From: Anaerotignum sp. | Lineage (GTDB): Bacteria > Bacillota > Clostridia > Lachnospirales > Anaerotignaceae | Direction of reading: 5' to 3' | Assembly: GCA_020024395.1 (NCBI GenBank) | Contig: JAHHTV010000012.1 | Coordinates: 1-16,036 of the forward strand | Length of the DNA stretch: 16,036 nt | Part shown: positions 1 to 7,511 of the stretch, piece by piece | Numbering within the stretch: the stretch's first letter is position 1 | How the letters are laid out: each line of letters opens with the position of its first letter | Notes under the pieces: generated by a model | Databases searched by the model: none | Seen by the model: only the letters and a program-made list of their open reading frames with translations | What the model was told of the DNA's origin: nothing | Position numbers and translations under genes: made by a program

Positions 1-69
1 GATATGTTGGCACAAAATATGCCAAACAACACAAAATTTGTAAATATTCATGATTTTGAAACAGCATGA
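1..69 (+). CDS. 3' end of an unidentified upstream gene (partial)
   Basis: Frame 1 is open from the first base and ends in TGA at 67-69, leaving 22 visible residues that end in HDFETA. The tail carries no recognisable motif, so no function is given. It runs in the same direction as ddl, but a good promoter lies between them (99-127), so the two need not be co-transcribed. No hairpin terminator was seen after the stop. The open frame could also be chance, because only 69 bases are visible. Confidence 0.45.
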   Translation, partial: DMLAQNMPNNTKFVNIHDFETA

Positions 70-98
70 TATTTCTATGTAATTTCTAGTTTTTTTTA

Positions 99-127
99 TT
101 GTCATACAAAAGCAGATTGCATATAAT
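99..127 (+). promoter_or_regulatory. Sigma-A promoter for ddl-murI
   Basis: A -35 box TTGTCA (99-104) and a perfect -10 box TATAAT (122-127) are separated by 17 bp. The start codon of ddl follows about 45 bp downstream, giving a short leader with no obvious structure. Confidence 0.75.
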
Positions 128-171
128 GATACTAATTGCCAATCAGACGGCAATAGAAAGAAGGGATTTAC

Positions 172-1248
172 ATGAAAAAAATAACCATAGCGATTTTATT
201 TGGTGGGCAATCATCAGAACATGATGTTTCTTTGATGTCTGCTGCCAATATGATATCTGCATTTGACCCAGAAAAATATGAAATTATACCCGTTGGCATT
301 ACCAAAAATGGAAATTGGAAAATTTGTCATGGCAGTGTAGATACCATAAAAAATCACACATGGGAAACATACAGCACAGAAGCCATACTCAGCCCAGATG
401 CTTCCAAAAAATGTCTCTTGAAATTGGTAGGGGGTAAATATAAAGAAATTCCGATTGATGTTGTAGTACCTGCATTACATGGTGCATGGGGAGAAGATGG
501 CACAATACAAGGATTGCTGGAACTTGCCCAAATCCCTTATGTAGGTTGTGGTGTATTGGCATCGGCAGTATCTATGGATAAAGTTTATACAAAACTGATT
601 GCCAAATCTGCAAAAATTCCTATGGCAAATTATATCTGGTGCGATGGCAGAACATTGGAAACACAAAAAGAAAAAATCATACATCGTGTTGAAAAAAAAT
701 TAGGCTATCCTTGCTTTATCAAACCCTCTAACGCAGGGTCATCTGTTGGGATTTCAAAAGCAAAAAACAAACAGGAATTAGAGCAGGCATTATTCCTTGC
801 AGCAAAACACGACAGAAAAGTCATCATAGAAGAAGCCATTTCTGGCAGAGAATTAGAATGTGCTGTACTTGGCAATCAAGATATTCGTGTCAGTGGCGTT
901 GGAGAAATATTGGCAGCCGCAGAATTTTATGATTATGATGCAAAATATCACAATGCTGCATCAAAAACGGTCATTCCAGCCGATATACCAGAAGAAACTG
1001 CACAAAAAATCAGAAAAATTGCAGAAAAAATATATCTTGCAGTTGACGCAAGCGGCTTGGCTCGTGTAGACTTTTTTGTGGAGCATGAAACAGGTCGTGT
1101 GTTATTCAATGAATTAAATACCATGCCCGGTTTCACATCTATCAGCATGTATCCCATGCTTTGGGAAACAAAAGGAATTTCAAAATCGGATTTGATGGAC
1201 TGCTTGGTTGCACTGGCTTTAGAACGTGACAACGGCATCCGTGGATAG
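172..1248 (+). CDS. ddl: D-alanine--D-alanine ligase
   Basis: This cytoplasmic ATP-grasp enzyme joins two D-alanines using ATP, making the dipeptide that MurF adds to the UDP-MurNAc peptide of peptidoglycan. The 358-residue length is normal for the family. The N-terminal motif FGGQSSEHDVS (10-20) carries the substrate glutamate E16. HGAWGEDGTIQG, the ATP-binding KPSNAGSSVG and the metal-binding NELNTMPGF near the C-terminus follow in the family order. The omega-loop reads YDYDAKY with Y259 at the position of E. coli DdlB Tyr216. By family knowledge a tyrosine here marks D-Ala-D-Ala rather than D-Ala-D-lactate specificity, so a vancomycin-resistance ligase is unlikely. The start at 172 follows the ribosome binding site AGAAGGGA. 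murI begins 13 bp after the stop, so the two are almost certainly one operon. Confidence 0.97.
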   Translation: MKKITIAILFGGQSSEHDVSLMSAANMISAFDPEKYEIIPVGITKNGNWKICHGSVDTIKNHTWETYSTEAILSPDASKKCLLKLVGGKYKEIPIDVVVPALHGAWGEDGTIQGLLELAQIPYVGCGVLASAVSMDKVYTKLIAKSAKIPMANYIWCDGRTLETQKEKIIHRVEKKLGYPCFIKPSNAGSSVGISKAKNKQELEQALFLAAKHDRKVIIEEAISGRELECAVLGNQDIRVSGVGEILAAAEFYDYDAKYHNAASKTVIPADIPEETAQKIRKIAEKIYLAVDASGLARVDFFVEHETGRVLFNELNTMPGFTSISMYPMLWETKGISKSDLMDCLVALALERDNGIRG

Positions 1249-1261
1249 GGAGAAATGACAA

Positions 1262-2068
1262 ATGACAGATAATCGACCAATTGGTGTATTTGACTCAGGT
1301 GTTGGTGGTTTGACTGTGGTCAAACAACTGATGAAAGTATTGCCACATGAAAATATCGTATATTTCGGAGATACTGCAAGAGTTCCTTATGGCTCTAAAT
1401 CAAAAGAAACTGTGACAAAATATTCTTTGCAAGATGTGCGTTTTTTACAATCCAAAAATGTAAAAGCCATCATTGTTGCTTGCAATACTGCAAGCTCCAA
1501 CAGCTTAACAGAAATGCGAAGTGCTTTTGATATTCCCATATTTGGTGTTGTGGAACCTGGTGTCAAAGCAGCATTAAAAGCCACAAAAAACAAAAGAATT
1601 GGTATCATTGGCACAGCAGCAACGGTGCGTTCTAAAGCATATGAAACCATGATATGCGATGCCGACAAACAAATTCAGGTATTTGCAAAATCTTGCCCAT
1701 TATTTGTACCTTTGGCAGAAGAAGGCTGGACAGATAATGAAGTGGCAAAATTGACAGCAAAGCAATATTTGGCAGAGCTGATGGAAAAAGATATTGATGC
1801 TTTGGTGCTTGGTTGTACCCATTACCCACTTTTGAAACGGTGTATTGGTACAACTGTAGGCGAAAACATCAAATTGGTAGACCCTGCCAAAGTCACTGCA
1901 AAAATGATGGATTTGTTTTTGACAGAGCATGGTATGAAAAATACAACACCCGAAGAAGGACAACGACAATTTTATCTGAGCGATACCACAACCACTTTTG
2001 GATTTATTTGTCAAAAAGCATTAAAACATCATTACGAAGCAGAAATCATTGATATTGAAACTTATTAA
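1262..2068 (+). CDS. murI: Glutamate racemase
   Basis: This enzyme interconverts L- and D-glutamate without a cofactor and supplies the D-Glu that MurD adds to peptidoglycan precursors. The protein has 268 residues, the usual length. Family signatures are visible in order: GVFDSGVGGLTV with D11, YFGDTARVPYGSKS, ACNTASS with catalytic C74, and LGCTHYPLL with catalytic C185 and H187. All catalytic residues are present. GGGAG about 9 bases upstream supports the ATG at 1262. A nearby ATG at 1255 is out of frame. It is the second gene of the ddl operon and a strong terminator follows, so the operon appears to have only these two genes. Confidence 0.97.
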   Translation: MTDNRPIGVFDSGVGGLTVVKQLMKVLPHENIVYFGDTARVPYGSKSKETVTKYSLQDVRFLQSKNVKAIIVACNTASSNSLTEMRSAFDIPIFGVVEPGVKAALKATKNKRIGIIGTAATVRSKAYETMICDADKQIQVFAKSCPLFVPLAEEGWTDNEVAKLTAKQYLAELMEKDIDALVLGCTHYPLLKRCIGTTVGENIKLVDPAKVTAKMMDLFLTEHGMKNTTPEEGQRQFYLSDTTTTFGFICQKALKHHYEAEIIDIETY

Positions 2069-2084
2069 AATATGATTTTTTGAT

Positions 2085-2118
2085 ATGGTTGGTGTATCTC
2101 CACACCAACCATTTTTTT
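2085..2118 (+). terminator. Intrinsic terminator of ddl-murI
   Basis: An 11-bp perfect stem pairs ATGGTTGGTGT (2085-2095) with ACACCAACCAT (2102-2112) around a 6-nt loop. A run of seven T follows (2112-2118). It sits 16 bp after the murI stop. Confidence 0.93.
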
Positions 2119-2297
2119 GATATATTCAAATTTGTATGATTATCATGCATTTTTGCCTTTTTTATCGTTTGTTTCATACAAAACACTGTATTTTATGATG
2201 TGAATTCTCCCCATTTTTTCTATAATCATCAAAAAATATCTGAAAAAATCGACAAACAAAAGCCAAAACTACACACAAAAACGGTGTTTTTGCCTCC

Positions 2298-2327
2298 TTG
2301 TTTGCCATTATCATCATATTGTATAAT
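2298..2327 (+). promoter_or_regulatory. Likely promoter of the metallo-hydrolase gene
   Basis: A perfect -10 TATAAT (2322-2327) has a weak -35 TTGTTT (2298-2303) at 18 bp spacing. An alternative TTGCCA (2302-2307) is only 14 bp away and is less likely. The rest of the 2119-2371 gap is AT-rich, with a 9-bp inverted repeat TTTGTATGA/TCATACAAA (2131-2139 and 2174-2182) that could be an operator but has no recognised partner. Confidence 0.55.
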
Positions 2328-2371
2328 AAAAGCAGCATAAACCACCTTGATGGAGAAAGGAAACTGCATTT

Positions 2372-3421
2372 ATGTTGATAAAAGTACACGAAACACCTTG
2401 TATTTATCGTTTAGATGTCCCACTTCCAGAAAATCCGCTCAAAAATTTGAATTGCTATGTCATACAAGACAATGGAGACACATTGATTTTGGATACTGGT
2501 TTTAATCGCAAAGAATGTCTGGACGCTTTACAAGACGGTCTGACAGAGCTGCACACAGATTGGAACAAAACTTCTTTGTTTTTGACCCATTTGCACGCAG
2601 ACCATACTGGTCTTGTACCTGCTTTGATGAAAGGCAAACCCGGACAAATTTATATGAGCGAAATTGACCATAATTATTTAGAAAGTATTATGGTTGGGGA
2701 AGTTTGGAAAACATCTGATGCACAATTTATACGAGAAGGATTTACAGAAGAACAAATATTGACACTGCATAAAGGCAACCCCGCCAGAGGATTTGAACCC
2801 GACGAATTTTTTCCTGTCACACAATTACAAGATGGTGACACCATTACCGTAGGCAAATACACATTTCAATGTATACTTGTCCCTGGACATACGCCTGGGC
2901 AAATGGTATTATACTTACCAGAACAAAAACTTATGTTTACCGCTGACCATATTTTATTTGACATTACCCCCAATATTACAAGCTGGGTAGGTACTGCCGA
3001 TTCACTGGGCGATTATTTACAATCCTTGGTCAAAATCCGTCAATACGACATTGCGGTTGCACTGCCTGCACATCGCAAAAATGACCAAAATGTCTATGAA
3101 AGAATGGACGAAATTATAGAACATCATCTCAAACGGCTCAAAGAAACCATTGACGCACTTTGTCAATACCCAAACAGCAATGCAACCGAAATTGCTGCTT
3201 GTTTGAAATGGTCTATGCGTGGCAAAACGTGGCAGGAATTTCCTTTGTCACAACGCTGGTTTGCTGTGGGAGAAACCATTGCACATTTAGACTATTTGGT
3301 TTGTAGAGGGCTTGCAGAAAAAAAAGAACAAGGCGAAAAAAACGCATATTGTTTGACCATGCATGCAGATTTGTGTAAATCTAGATTGGACTGCACTTGG
3401 AATACCTATCGAGCGAAATAA
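2372..3421 (+). CDS. MBL-fold metallo-hydrolase with C-terminal winged-helix-like region
   Basis: This is a soluble hydrolase of the metallo-beta-lactamase superfamily with a two-metal site. The ligand motif HLHADH gives H73, H75, D77 and H78. H173 lies in PGHTPGQ, D192 in TADH, and H234 in LPAHR. These are the standard ligands of the glyoxalase II/LACTB2-like branch. The MBL domain spans about residues 10-240. Residues 245-349 look like the small helical winged-helix tail found after the MBL fold in LACTB2-like proteins (inference from order and length). The substrate cannot be read from the sequence: thioester hydrolases, ribonucleases and other esterases share this layout, and nothing nearby points to one. 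The ATG at 2372 follows AGAAAGGA. The gene has its own promoter and terminator, so it is monocistronic. Confidence 0.88.
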   Translation: MLIKVHETPCIYRLDVPLPENPLKNLNCYVIQDNGDTLILDTGFNRKECLDALQDGLTELHTDWNKTSLFLTHLHADHTGLVPALMKGKPGQIYMSEIDHNYLESIMVGEVWKTSDAQFIREGFTEEQILTLHKGNPARGFEPDEFFPVTQLQDGDTITVGKYTFQCILVPGHTPGQMVLYLPEQKLMFTADHILFDITPNITSWVGTADSLGDYLQSLVKIRQYDIAVALPAHRKNDQNVYERMDEIIEHHLKRLKETIDALCQYPNSNATEIAACLKWSMRGKTWQEFPLSQRWFAVGETIAHLDYLVCRGLAEKKEQGEKNAYCLTMHADLCKSRLDCTWNTYRAK

Positions 3422-3432
3422 TATGAATTTTG

Positions 3433-3474
3433 AAAAAAGGTGTAGTAAAAAAGATGCTACATCTTTCTTTTTTT
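3433..3474 (+). terminator. Intrinsic terminator of the metallo-hydrolase gene
   Basis: AAAGGTGTAG (3436-3445) pairs with CTACATCTTT (3457-3466) over 10 bp with one G-U pair and an 11-nt loop. A T-rich tail runs to 3474. Confidence 0.85.
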
Positions 3475-3523
3475 ATGTTAAAATAGAAAAAAATACCATA
3501 CTGACAAAGAAAGGAACGCATAT

Positions 3524-5668
3524 ATGGATATTTTGAAGAAATTGCAAAAAGAATTTCAAATCGACGCAGAACAAGTCAAAAATACCGTAAATCTGTTGGA
3601 CGAAGGCAACACCGTCCCTTTTATTGCCCGTTATCGTAAAGAAATGACAGGTTCTTTAGATGACCAAATTATTCGACAACTTGCAGATAGACTTTCTACA
3701 TTGCGTAATTTGGAAGAAAAAAGAGATATGGTACGAAAAGCCATCACCGAACAAGGTGCTATGACAAAATCTATTTCTACAAAATTGAGCAGAGCAGAAA
3801 CACAAACAGAAATTGATGATATTTACCGTCCATTTCGACCAAAACGCCGCACAAGAGCTTCCATTGCAAAAGAAAAAGGATTGGAGCCTTTGGCAGAATA
3901 TATTATGGGACAAGCATTTTTTGTACCTTTGGAAGAATATGCCACACCATTTGTGGATACAGAAAAAGGCGTATCTAGTATACAAGATGCCATTGCAGGT
4001 GCAAAAGATATATTGGCAGAACAAATTTCAGATGATAGCGATTTACGCAAATTGCTTCGTGATGAGACCACAAAATTTGGCAATCTGACAGCAAAACGCA
4101 CACAGGAACAACCTGAAAACACCGTATATCAAACATATTATGATTATACAGAAGCACTGCCAAAAACCGCAGGGCATCGCATATTGGCTGTCAATCGTGG
4201 GGAAAAAGAGAATATCCTTTCTGTAAAAATTGAAATCGACGAGCAAAAATTACTTTCTCTTTTAGAACGTCATATCATCAAAAATAACAGTCCCGCAAAA
4301 TCATTGTTACAAGAAATCATTGCTGACAGCTACAAACGTTTGATTGCACCATCTTTGGAAAGAGAAATCCGAAGCGAATTGACAGAACGTGCAGAAGAAA
4401 CTGCCATGGAAGTATTTCGTGAAAATCTCAAACAATTATTGTTGCAACCACCCATAAAAGGGAAAACGGTATTGGCATTAGACCCAGCTTATCGTACAGG
4501 CTGCAAAATCGCTGTCATTGACGAAACAGGCAAACCTTTGGAAACAACCGTTGTTTATCCAACTCCCCCACAAAACAAAAAAGAAAATGCCGAACGCAAA
4601 TTAACTGCATTGATTGAAACATATGATGTAGATTTGATTTCTATTGGCAATGGTACAGCATGTCGAGAAGCAGAACAATTTGTGGCAGATATGCTCAAAA
4701 AACTGAATAAAAAAATATATTATATCATCACAAATGAAGCAGGTGCTTCTATTTATTCTGCTTCCAAATTGGGTGCAGAGGAATTCCCAGAATATGATGT
4801 GGCACTGCGTTCTGCGGTTTCCATTGGTCGTCGTATACAAGACCCTTTGGCAGAATTGGTAAAAATAGACCCAAAATCCATTGGTGTTGGGCAATATCAA
4901 CACGATATGAACCAAAAACGTTTGGGTGAAACATTAAATGGTGTTGTGGAAGATTGTGTGAACAGTGTTGGTGTGGATTTGAACACAGCAAGCCCCGCTT
5001 TGCTTTCTTATGTGGCAGGCATCAACAGCACCGTTGCAAAAAATATATTGACTTATCGTGAAGAAAACGGCAAATTCACAAACCGCAAAGAATTGAAAAA
5101 AGTCCCCAAACTTGGCCCAAAAGCATTTGAACAATGTGCTGGTTTTTTACGCATTGCTGATAGTGATATGCCTTTGGACAAAACAGGCGTACATCCAGAA
5201 AGCTACAAAGCCGCTGAGGCGTTGTTACAATTATGTGGTTACACATTAGAAGACATTTCTTCTGGACAAGCCAAAAATCTATCAAACAAAATTACATTAA
5301 ACAATGAAACCGCAGAAAAATTAGGTATCGGTTTGCCTACATTGCAAGATATTGTCAATGAACTAGAAAAACCAGGTCGTGACCCCCGTGAAGATGCACC
5401 TGCTCCTGTATTACGCAGTGATGTATTGACTATCGAAGATTTACAGCCAAATATGATACTCAAAGGCACTGTTAGAAATGTCATTGATTTTGGTGTATTT
5501 GTAGATATTGGCGTACACCAAGACGGTTTGGTACATATTTCTCAAATTTGCGATGGGTATATCAAACACCCCTTAGATGCCGTCAAACTTGGAGATATTG
5601 TCACAGTCAAAGTGATGGATGTAGATTTAGAAAGACATCGTATTTCTTTGACAATGCGTGGCATATAA
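3524..5668 (+). CDS. tex: Tex-family RNA-binding transcription accessory protein
   Basis: Tex is a large cytoplasmic nucleic-acid-binding protein implicated in transcription and RNA handling; its exact bacterial role is still unclear. The 714 residues match the family. The N-terminal helical domain carries the conserved VPFIARYRKEMTG stretch near residue 31. A YqgF/RuvC-like domain begins near LALDPAYRTGCK (D320). Helix-hairpin-helix repeats around residues 495-550 include INSTVAKNI and a KLGPKAFEQC segment. A C-terminal S1 RNA-binding domain runs from about 645 to 714 (GTVRNVIDFGVFVDIG, DGLVHIS, ISLTMRGI). No domain is missing. The start at 3524 follows AAAGGAA. A possible -10 TAAAAT lies at 3479-3484, but I could not pair it with a convincing -35. 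Gene order gives no further functional hint. Confidence 0.95.
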   Translation: MDILKKLQKEFQIDAEQVKNTVNLLDEGNTVPFIARYRKEMTGSLDDQIIRQLADRLSTLRNLEEKRDMVRKAITEQGAMTKSISTKLSRAETQTEIDDIYRPFRPKRRTRASIAKEKGLEPLAEYIMGQAFFVPLEEYATPFVDTEKGVSSIQDAIAGAKDILAEQISDDSDLRKLLRDETTKFGNLTAKRTQEQPENTVYQTYYDYTEALPKTAGHRILAVNRGEKENILSVKIEIDEQKLLSLLERHIIKNNSPAKSLLQEIIADSYKRLIAPSLEREIRSELTERAEETAMEVFRENLKQLLLQPPIKGKTVLALDPAYRTGCKIAVIDETGKPLETTVVYPTPPQNKKENAERKLTALIETYDVDLISIGNGTACREAEQFVADMLKKLNKKIYYIITNEAGASIYSASKLGAEEFPEYDVALRSAVSIGRRIQDPLAELVKIDPKSIGVGQYQHDMNQKRLGETLNGVVEDCVNSVGVDLNTASPALLSYVAGINSTVAKNILTYREENGKFTNRKELKKVPKLGPKAFEQCAGFLRIADSDMPLDKTGVHPESYKAAEALLQLCGYTLEDISSGQAKNLSNKITLNNETAEKLGIGLPTLQDIVNELEKPGRDPREDAPAPVLRSDVLTIEDLQPNMILKGTVRNVIDFGVFVDIGVHQDGLVHISQICDGYIKHPLDAVKLGDIVTVKVMDVDLERHRISLTMRGI

Positions 5669-5690
5669 AAAATTTATTTTGTTTTTTACG

Positions 5691-5741
5691 AATACCACAT
5701 AATAAAATAGAACCATTTTGTTATGTGGTATTTATTTGCTT
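5691..5741 (+). terminator. Probable terminator of tex
   Basis: A 12-bp perfect stem pairs AATACCACATAA (5691-5702) with TTATGTGGTATT (5721-5732). A smaller AAAAT/ATTTT pairing inside the loop lengthens the hairpin. The T-tract afterwards is imperfect (TATTTGCTTTTT), so efficiency is uncertain. Confidence 0.7.
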
Positions 5742-5782
5742 TTTACACAGAAAATATATTCGTTTTTTGTGTAAAAATGTAC

Positions 5783-5810
5783 TTGACAGTCACACAATGC
5801 TTGCTATAAT
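5783..5810 (+). promoter_or_regulatory. Consensus promoter for the FMN riboswitch-ribU transcript
   Basis: Both boxes are perfect: TTGACA (5783-5788) and TATAAT (5805-5810) with 16 bp between them. Transcription would start about 15-20 bases before the riboswitch. A strong promoter fits control at the RNA level. Confidence 0.9.
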
Positions 5811-5833
5811 AAAAGCGTAACAGAATTATGAAA

Positions 5834-5957
5834 ATTCTTCAGGGCAGGGTGTAATTCCCGATCGGCGGTAAAGTCCGCGAGCGTGCAAACGCAGGATTTG
5901 GTGACTGATTTATCAGAATTCCAAAACCGACAGTGATAGTCTGGATGAAAGAAGAAT
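5834..5957 (+). ncRNA. FMN riboswitch (RFN element)
   Basis: The conserved core is clear: AGGGCAGGGTG, AATTCCCGATCGGCGGTAAAG, TCCGCGAGC, GGATTTGGTGA, CCAAAACCGACAGTGATAGT and CTGGATGAAAGAAGA occur in order. The closing helix P1 is a perfect 7-bp pairing of ATTCTTC (5834-5840) with GAAGAAT (5951-5957). By family knowledge the aptamer binds flavin mononucleotide and turns off riboflavin genes. Here an intrinsic terminator (6012-6042) and ribU lie downstream, so control by transcription termination is expected. Confidence 0.97.
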
Positions 5958-6011
5958 AAAAGCTGTGCATTTTGGTTTTATCCAGTGTGCAAGCGTTTAT
6001 TTTGCTTGTTT

Positions 6012-6042
6012 TGCCTGAAGATTTTTCAGGCATTTTCTTTTT
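6012..6042 (+). terminator. Riboswitch-controlled terminator before ribU
   Basis: TGCCTGAA (6012-6019) pairs with TTCAGGCA (6025-6032) around a 5-nt loop, followed by TTTTCTTTTT (6033-6042). The left arm CCTGAAG (6014-6020) is also exactly complementary to CTTCAGG (5837-5843), the 5' side of the aptamer. That offers an antiterminator pairing when FMN is absent. A second possible competitor, TTTTCTTT with AAAGAAAA (6033-6040 and 6045-6052), would tie up the T-tract. Confidence 0.88.
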
Positions 6043-6093
6043 GCAAAGAAAATGACCCACCTGAAAAACTTTACAAAACGGAGGATTGAAATT

Positions 6094-6666
6094 ATGGAAA
6101 ATGTTGTAAGAACAAAAACAGCTAGTAAAAAAACAGATATACGCAAACTCGTTTCTATGGGTATGTTGGCAGCAATCTCTATTGTATTGGTGTATGCCAT
6201 TCGATTGCCCATTATCCCTATTGCACCATTTTTAGAATATGACCCCGCAGATATTCCCATATTGATTGGTACATTCATTTATGGCCCTGTGGCAGGTTTG
6301 ATATTGACTGTCATTGTATCTATCATACAAGGCGTTACCGTAAGTGCTGGCAGCAATATCATTGGTATCATCATGCATATTGTAGCAACAGGCAGCTGTG
6401 TTTTGATTGCAGGCAATATCTATCGCAGAAACAAAACCAAAAAAACAGCAGCCATTGCTTTGGTCGTTGGCGTTTTTGTTATGACAACCACAATGGTATT
6501 GATGAATTTGATATTGACACCTTTGTTTTTGGGGCAACCTTTGGATGCGGTCATAGATTTACTTCTTCCTGCGGTTATTCCTTTTAACTTAATCAAAGCA
6601 GGCTTGAATTGTAGTATGACATTTTTGCTTTATAAATCTATCTCTCATTTGTGTAAGGGAGAATAA
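6094..6666 (+). CDS. ribU: Riboflavin ECF transporter S component
   Basis: RibU is the substrate-binding membrane subunit that captures riboflavin for an energy-coupling factor transporter; the shared EcfA/A'/T module must be encoded elsewhere. The 190-residue product is almost entirely hydrophobic. I see segments at about 18-40, 52-80, 87-110, 118-142 and 155-182, and the second may be split to give the family's six helices. The sequence LEYDPADIP (47-55) matches the conserved riboflavin-pocket region of RibU, and NLIKAGLN (165-172) is a typical S-component motif near the C-terminus. The upstream FMN riboswitch independently supports the substrate. I chose ATG 6094 because GGAGG lies about 9 bases upstream. 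An in-frame ATG at 6052 overlaps the end of the terminator region and lacks such a site. Confidence 0.93.
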   Translation: MENVVRTKTASKKTDIRKLVSMGMLAAISIVLVYAIRLPIIPIAPFLEYDPADIPILIGTFIYGPVAGLILTVIVSIIQGVTVSAGSNIIGIIMHIVATGSCVLIAGNIYRRNKTKKTAAIALVVGVFVMTTTMVLMNLILTPLFLGQPLDAVIDLLLPAVIPFNLIKAGLNCSMTFLLYKSISHLCKGE

Positions 6667-6722
6667 ACTTTTTCATCAGAACTTGGTATACTTTTTTATA
6701 TTTGGGGAAATACTGACTTTGG

Positions 6723-6756
6723 AGAGTGTGATTTCTCCCCCTGACAATCACATTCT
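6723..6756 (+). terminator. Hairpin downstream of ribU, possible terminator
   Basis: AGAGTGTGATT (6723-6733) pairs with AATCACATTCT (6746-6756) over 11 bp with one G-U pair and a 12-nt loop. The following bases are pyrimidine-rich but are not a clean T-run. It lies about 57 bp after the ribU stop and is the nearer of two hairpins in the 6667-6932 gap. Confidence 0.45.
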
Positions 6757-6776
6757 TTCTACTTCTTCCCCTTATC

Positions 6777-6857
6777 AAAAGAGAATGTTACACAATATAT
6801 GTGCATATTTTATCCGTATGCTTTCTCATATATTTGTGATATATAACATTCTCTTTT
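6777..6857. repeat. 81-nt near-palindromic hairpin between ribU and the next gene
   Basis: AAAAGAGAATGTTA (6777-6790) is an exact reverse complement of TAACATTCTCTTTT (6844-6857). The arms continue inward imperfectly: CACAATATATG (6791-6801) pairs with CATATATTTGTG (6827-6838), with a bulge, and a small GCATA/TATGC helix sits at the tip. The right arm ends in a run of six T (6854-6859), so it could terminate ribU transcription. The length is unusual for a simple terminator. The rest of the 6667-6932 gap holds only the promoter at 6862-6890. Confidence 0.7.
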
Positions 6858-6861
6858 TTGA

Positions 6862-6890
6862 TTGTTTTTTGCCCAAAAACACGCTATACT
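6862..6890 (+). promoter_or_regulatory. Probable promoter for the SUKH-like/membrane protein pair
   Basis: TTGTTT (6862-6867) and TATACT (6885-6890) are 17 bp apart, just after the long hairpin and about 40 bp before the start codon at 6933. Confidence 0.6.
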
Positions 6891-6932
6891 TTTTGTATAA
6901 AATCATGCTATATCAAAACGGAGGGCATACTG

Positions 6933-7511
6933 ATGACACAAGCACAGATGAAACAATTTTTTGAACAATATTATGCAAAAATCACAGAAAATAACGCAAA
7001 TATTTTGCCAAACATACCATCTGCTATGCAGGCAAATCCAAATGAAACCCAAGAATGGAAACACTGGAAAATGATACCTTCTACTGTGACAGATAAAGAT
7101 TTTGCACAGCTGGAGGAAAAAATGGAAATTAAAATTCCAAACATATTGCGGTTATTTTTATCTACCTATCACCATTATTTTGAAGATCCCATTGGCAGAA
7201 ATCCCATTGATAACCCTTTTTTTGCAGTTGACAATGCATACAATCCAATTTTGATACGGACCAATTATTTGCCCTTTACATGGGACAAAGATGGTTATTT
7301 TATTCGCTGTATTTGTCTTGACAATATGCCAGATGAAACAAAATGCCCCATATATCAAATCGACCATGAAATATTATTTGATTTTGATGAATATGATGAA
7401 AATATCCAAAAAGCAGATATTGCGATGCATATGGAATGGGTTTGTGAAAATTTTGATGCTTATTTGAAACAATGTTTACATGCTATTTCTGAAAGGGGGC
7501 TAAACACATGA
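6933..7511 (+). CDS. SMI1/KNR4 (SUKH)-like protein, function unknown
   Basis: The product is a soluble acidic 192-residue protein without a signal peptide or membrane segment. Residues 56-80 (DFAQLEEKMEIKIPNILRLFL) resemble the start of the SUKH fold, in which a helix precedes an I/LP turn and a second helix ending near an LxxYH/NG position. A WDKDG turn at 117-121 and the acidic FDFDEYDEN patch at 149-157 fit that fold. The match is by eye and is moderate. In bacteria many SUKH proteins are immunity proteins against secreted toxins, but no toxin gene is visible here, so that role is not claimed. ATG 6933 is preceded by GGAGGG; an in-frame ATG at 6858 lies inside the upstream hairpin and was rejected. 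The stop TGA overlaps the next ATG (ATGA at 7508-7511), indicating translational coupling. Confidence 0.55.
   Translation: MTQAQMKQFFEQYYAKITENNANILPNIPSAMQANPNETQEWKHWKMIPSTVTDKDFAQLEEKMEIKIPNILRLFLSTYHHYFEDPIGRNPIDNPFFAVDNAYNPILIRTNYLPFTWDKDGYFIRCICLDNMPDETKCPIYQIDHEILFDFDEYDENIQKADIAMHMEWVCENFDAYLKQCLHAISERGLNT

Noticed and set aside
172..1248. Vancomycin-resistance D-Ala-D-Lac ligase.
   Set aside because: Tyrosine 259 in the omega-loop and neighbouring murI fit the housekeeping D-Ala-D-Ala enzyme; no vanH or vanX is nearby.
2174..2389. 71-codon open frame on the minus strand in the murI/metallo-hydrolase gap.
   Set aside because: No ribosome binding site, AT-rich translation without motifs, and it overlaps the downstream promoter and start codon.
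3656..4024. 122-codon open frame on the minus strand.
   Set aside because: It is antisense to the conserved N-terminal part of tex and is cysteine-rich without pattern; no start site support.
6683..6964. 93-codon open frame between ribU and the SUKH-like gene.
   Set aside because: It spans two hairpins and a promoter and overlaps a better-supported start at 6933.
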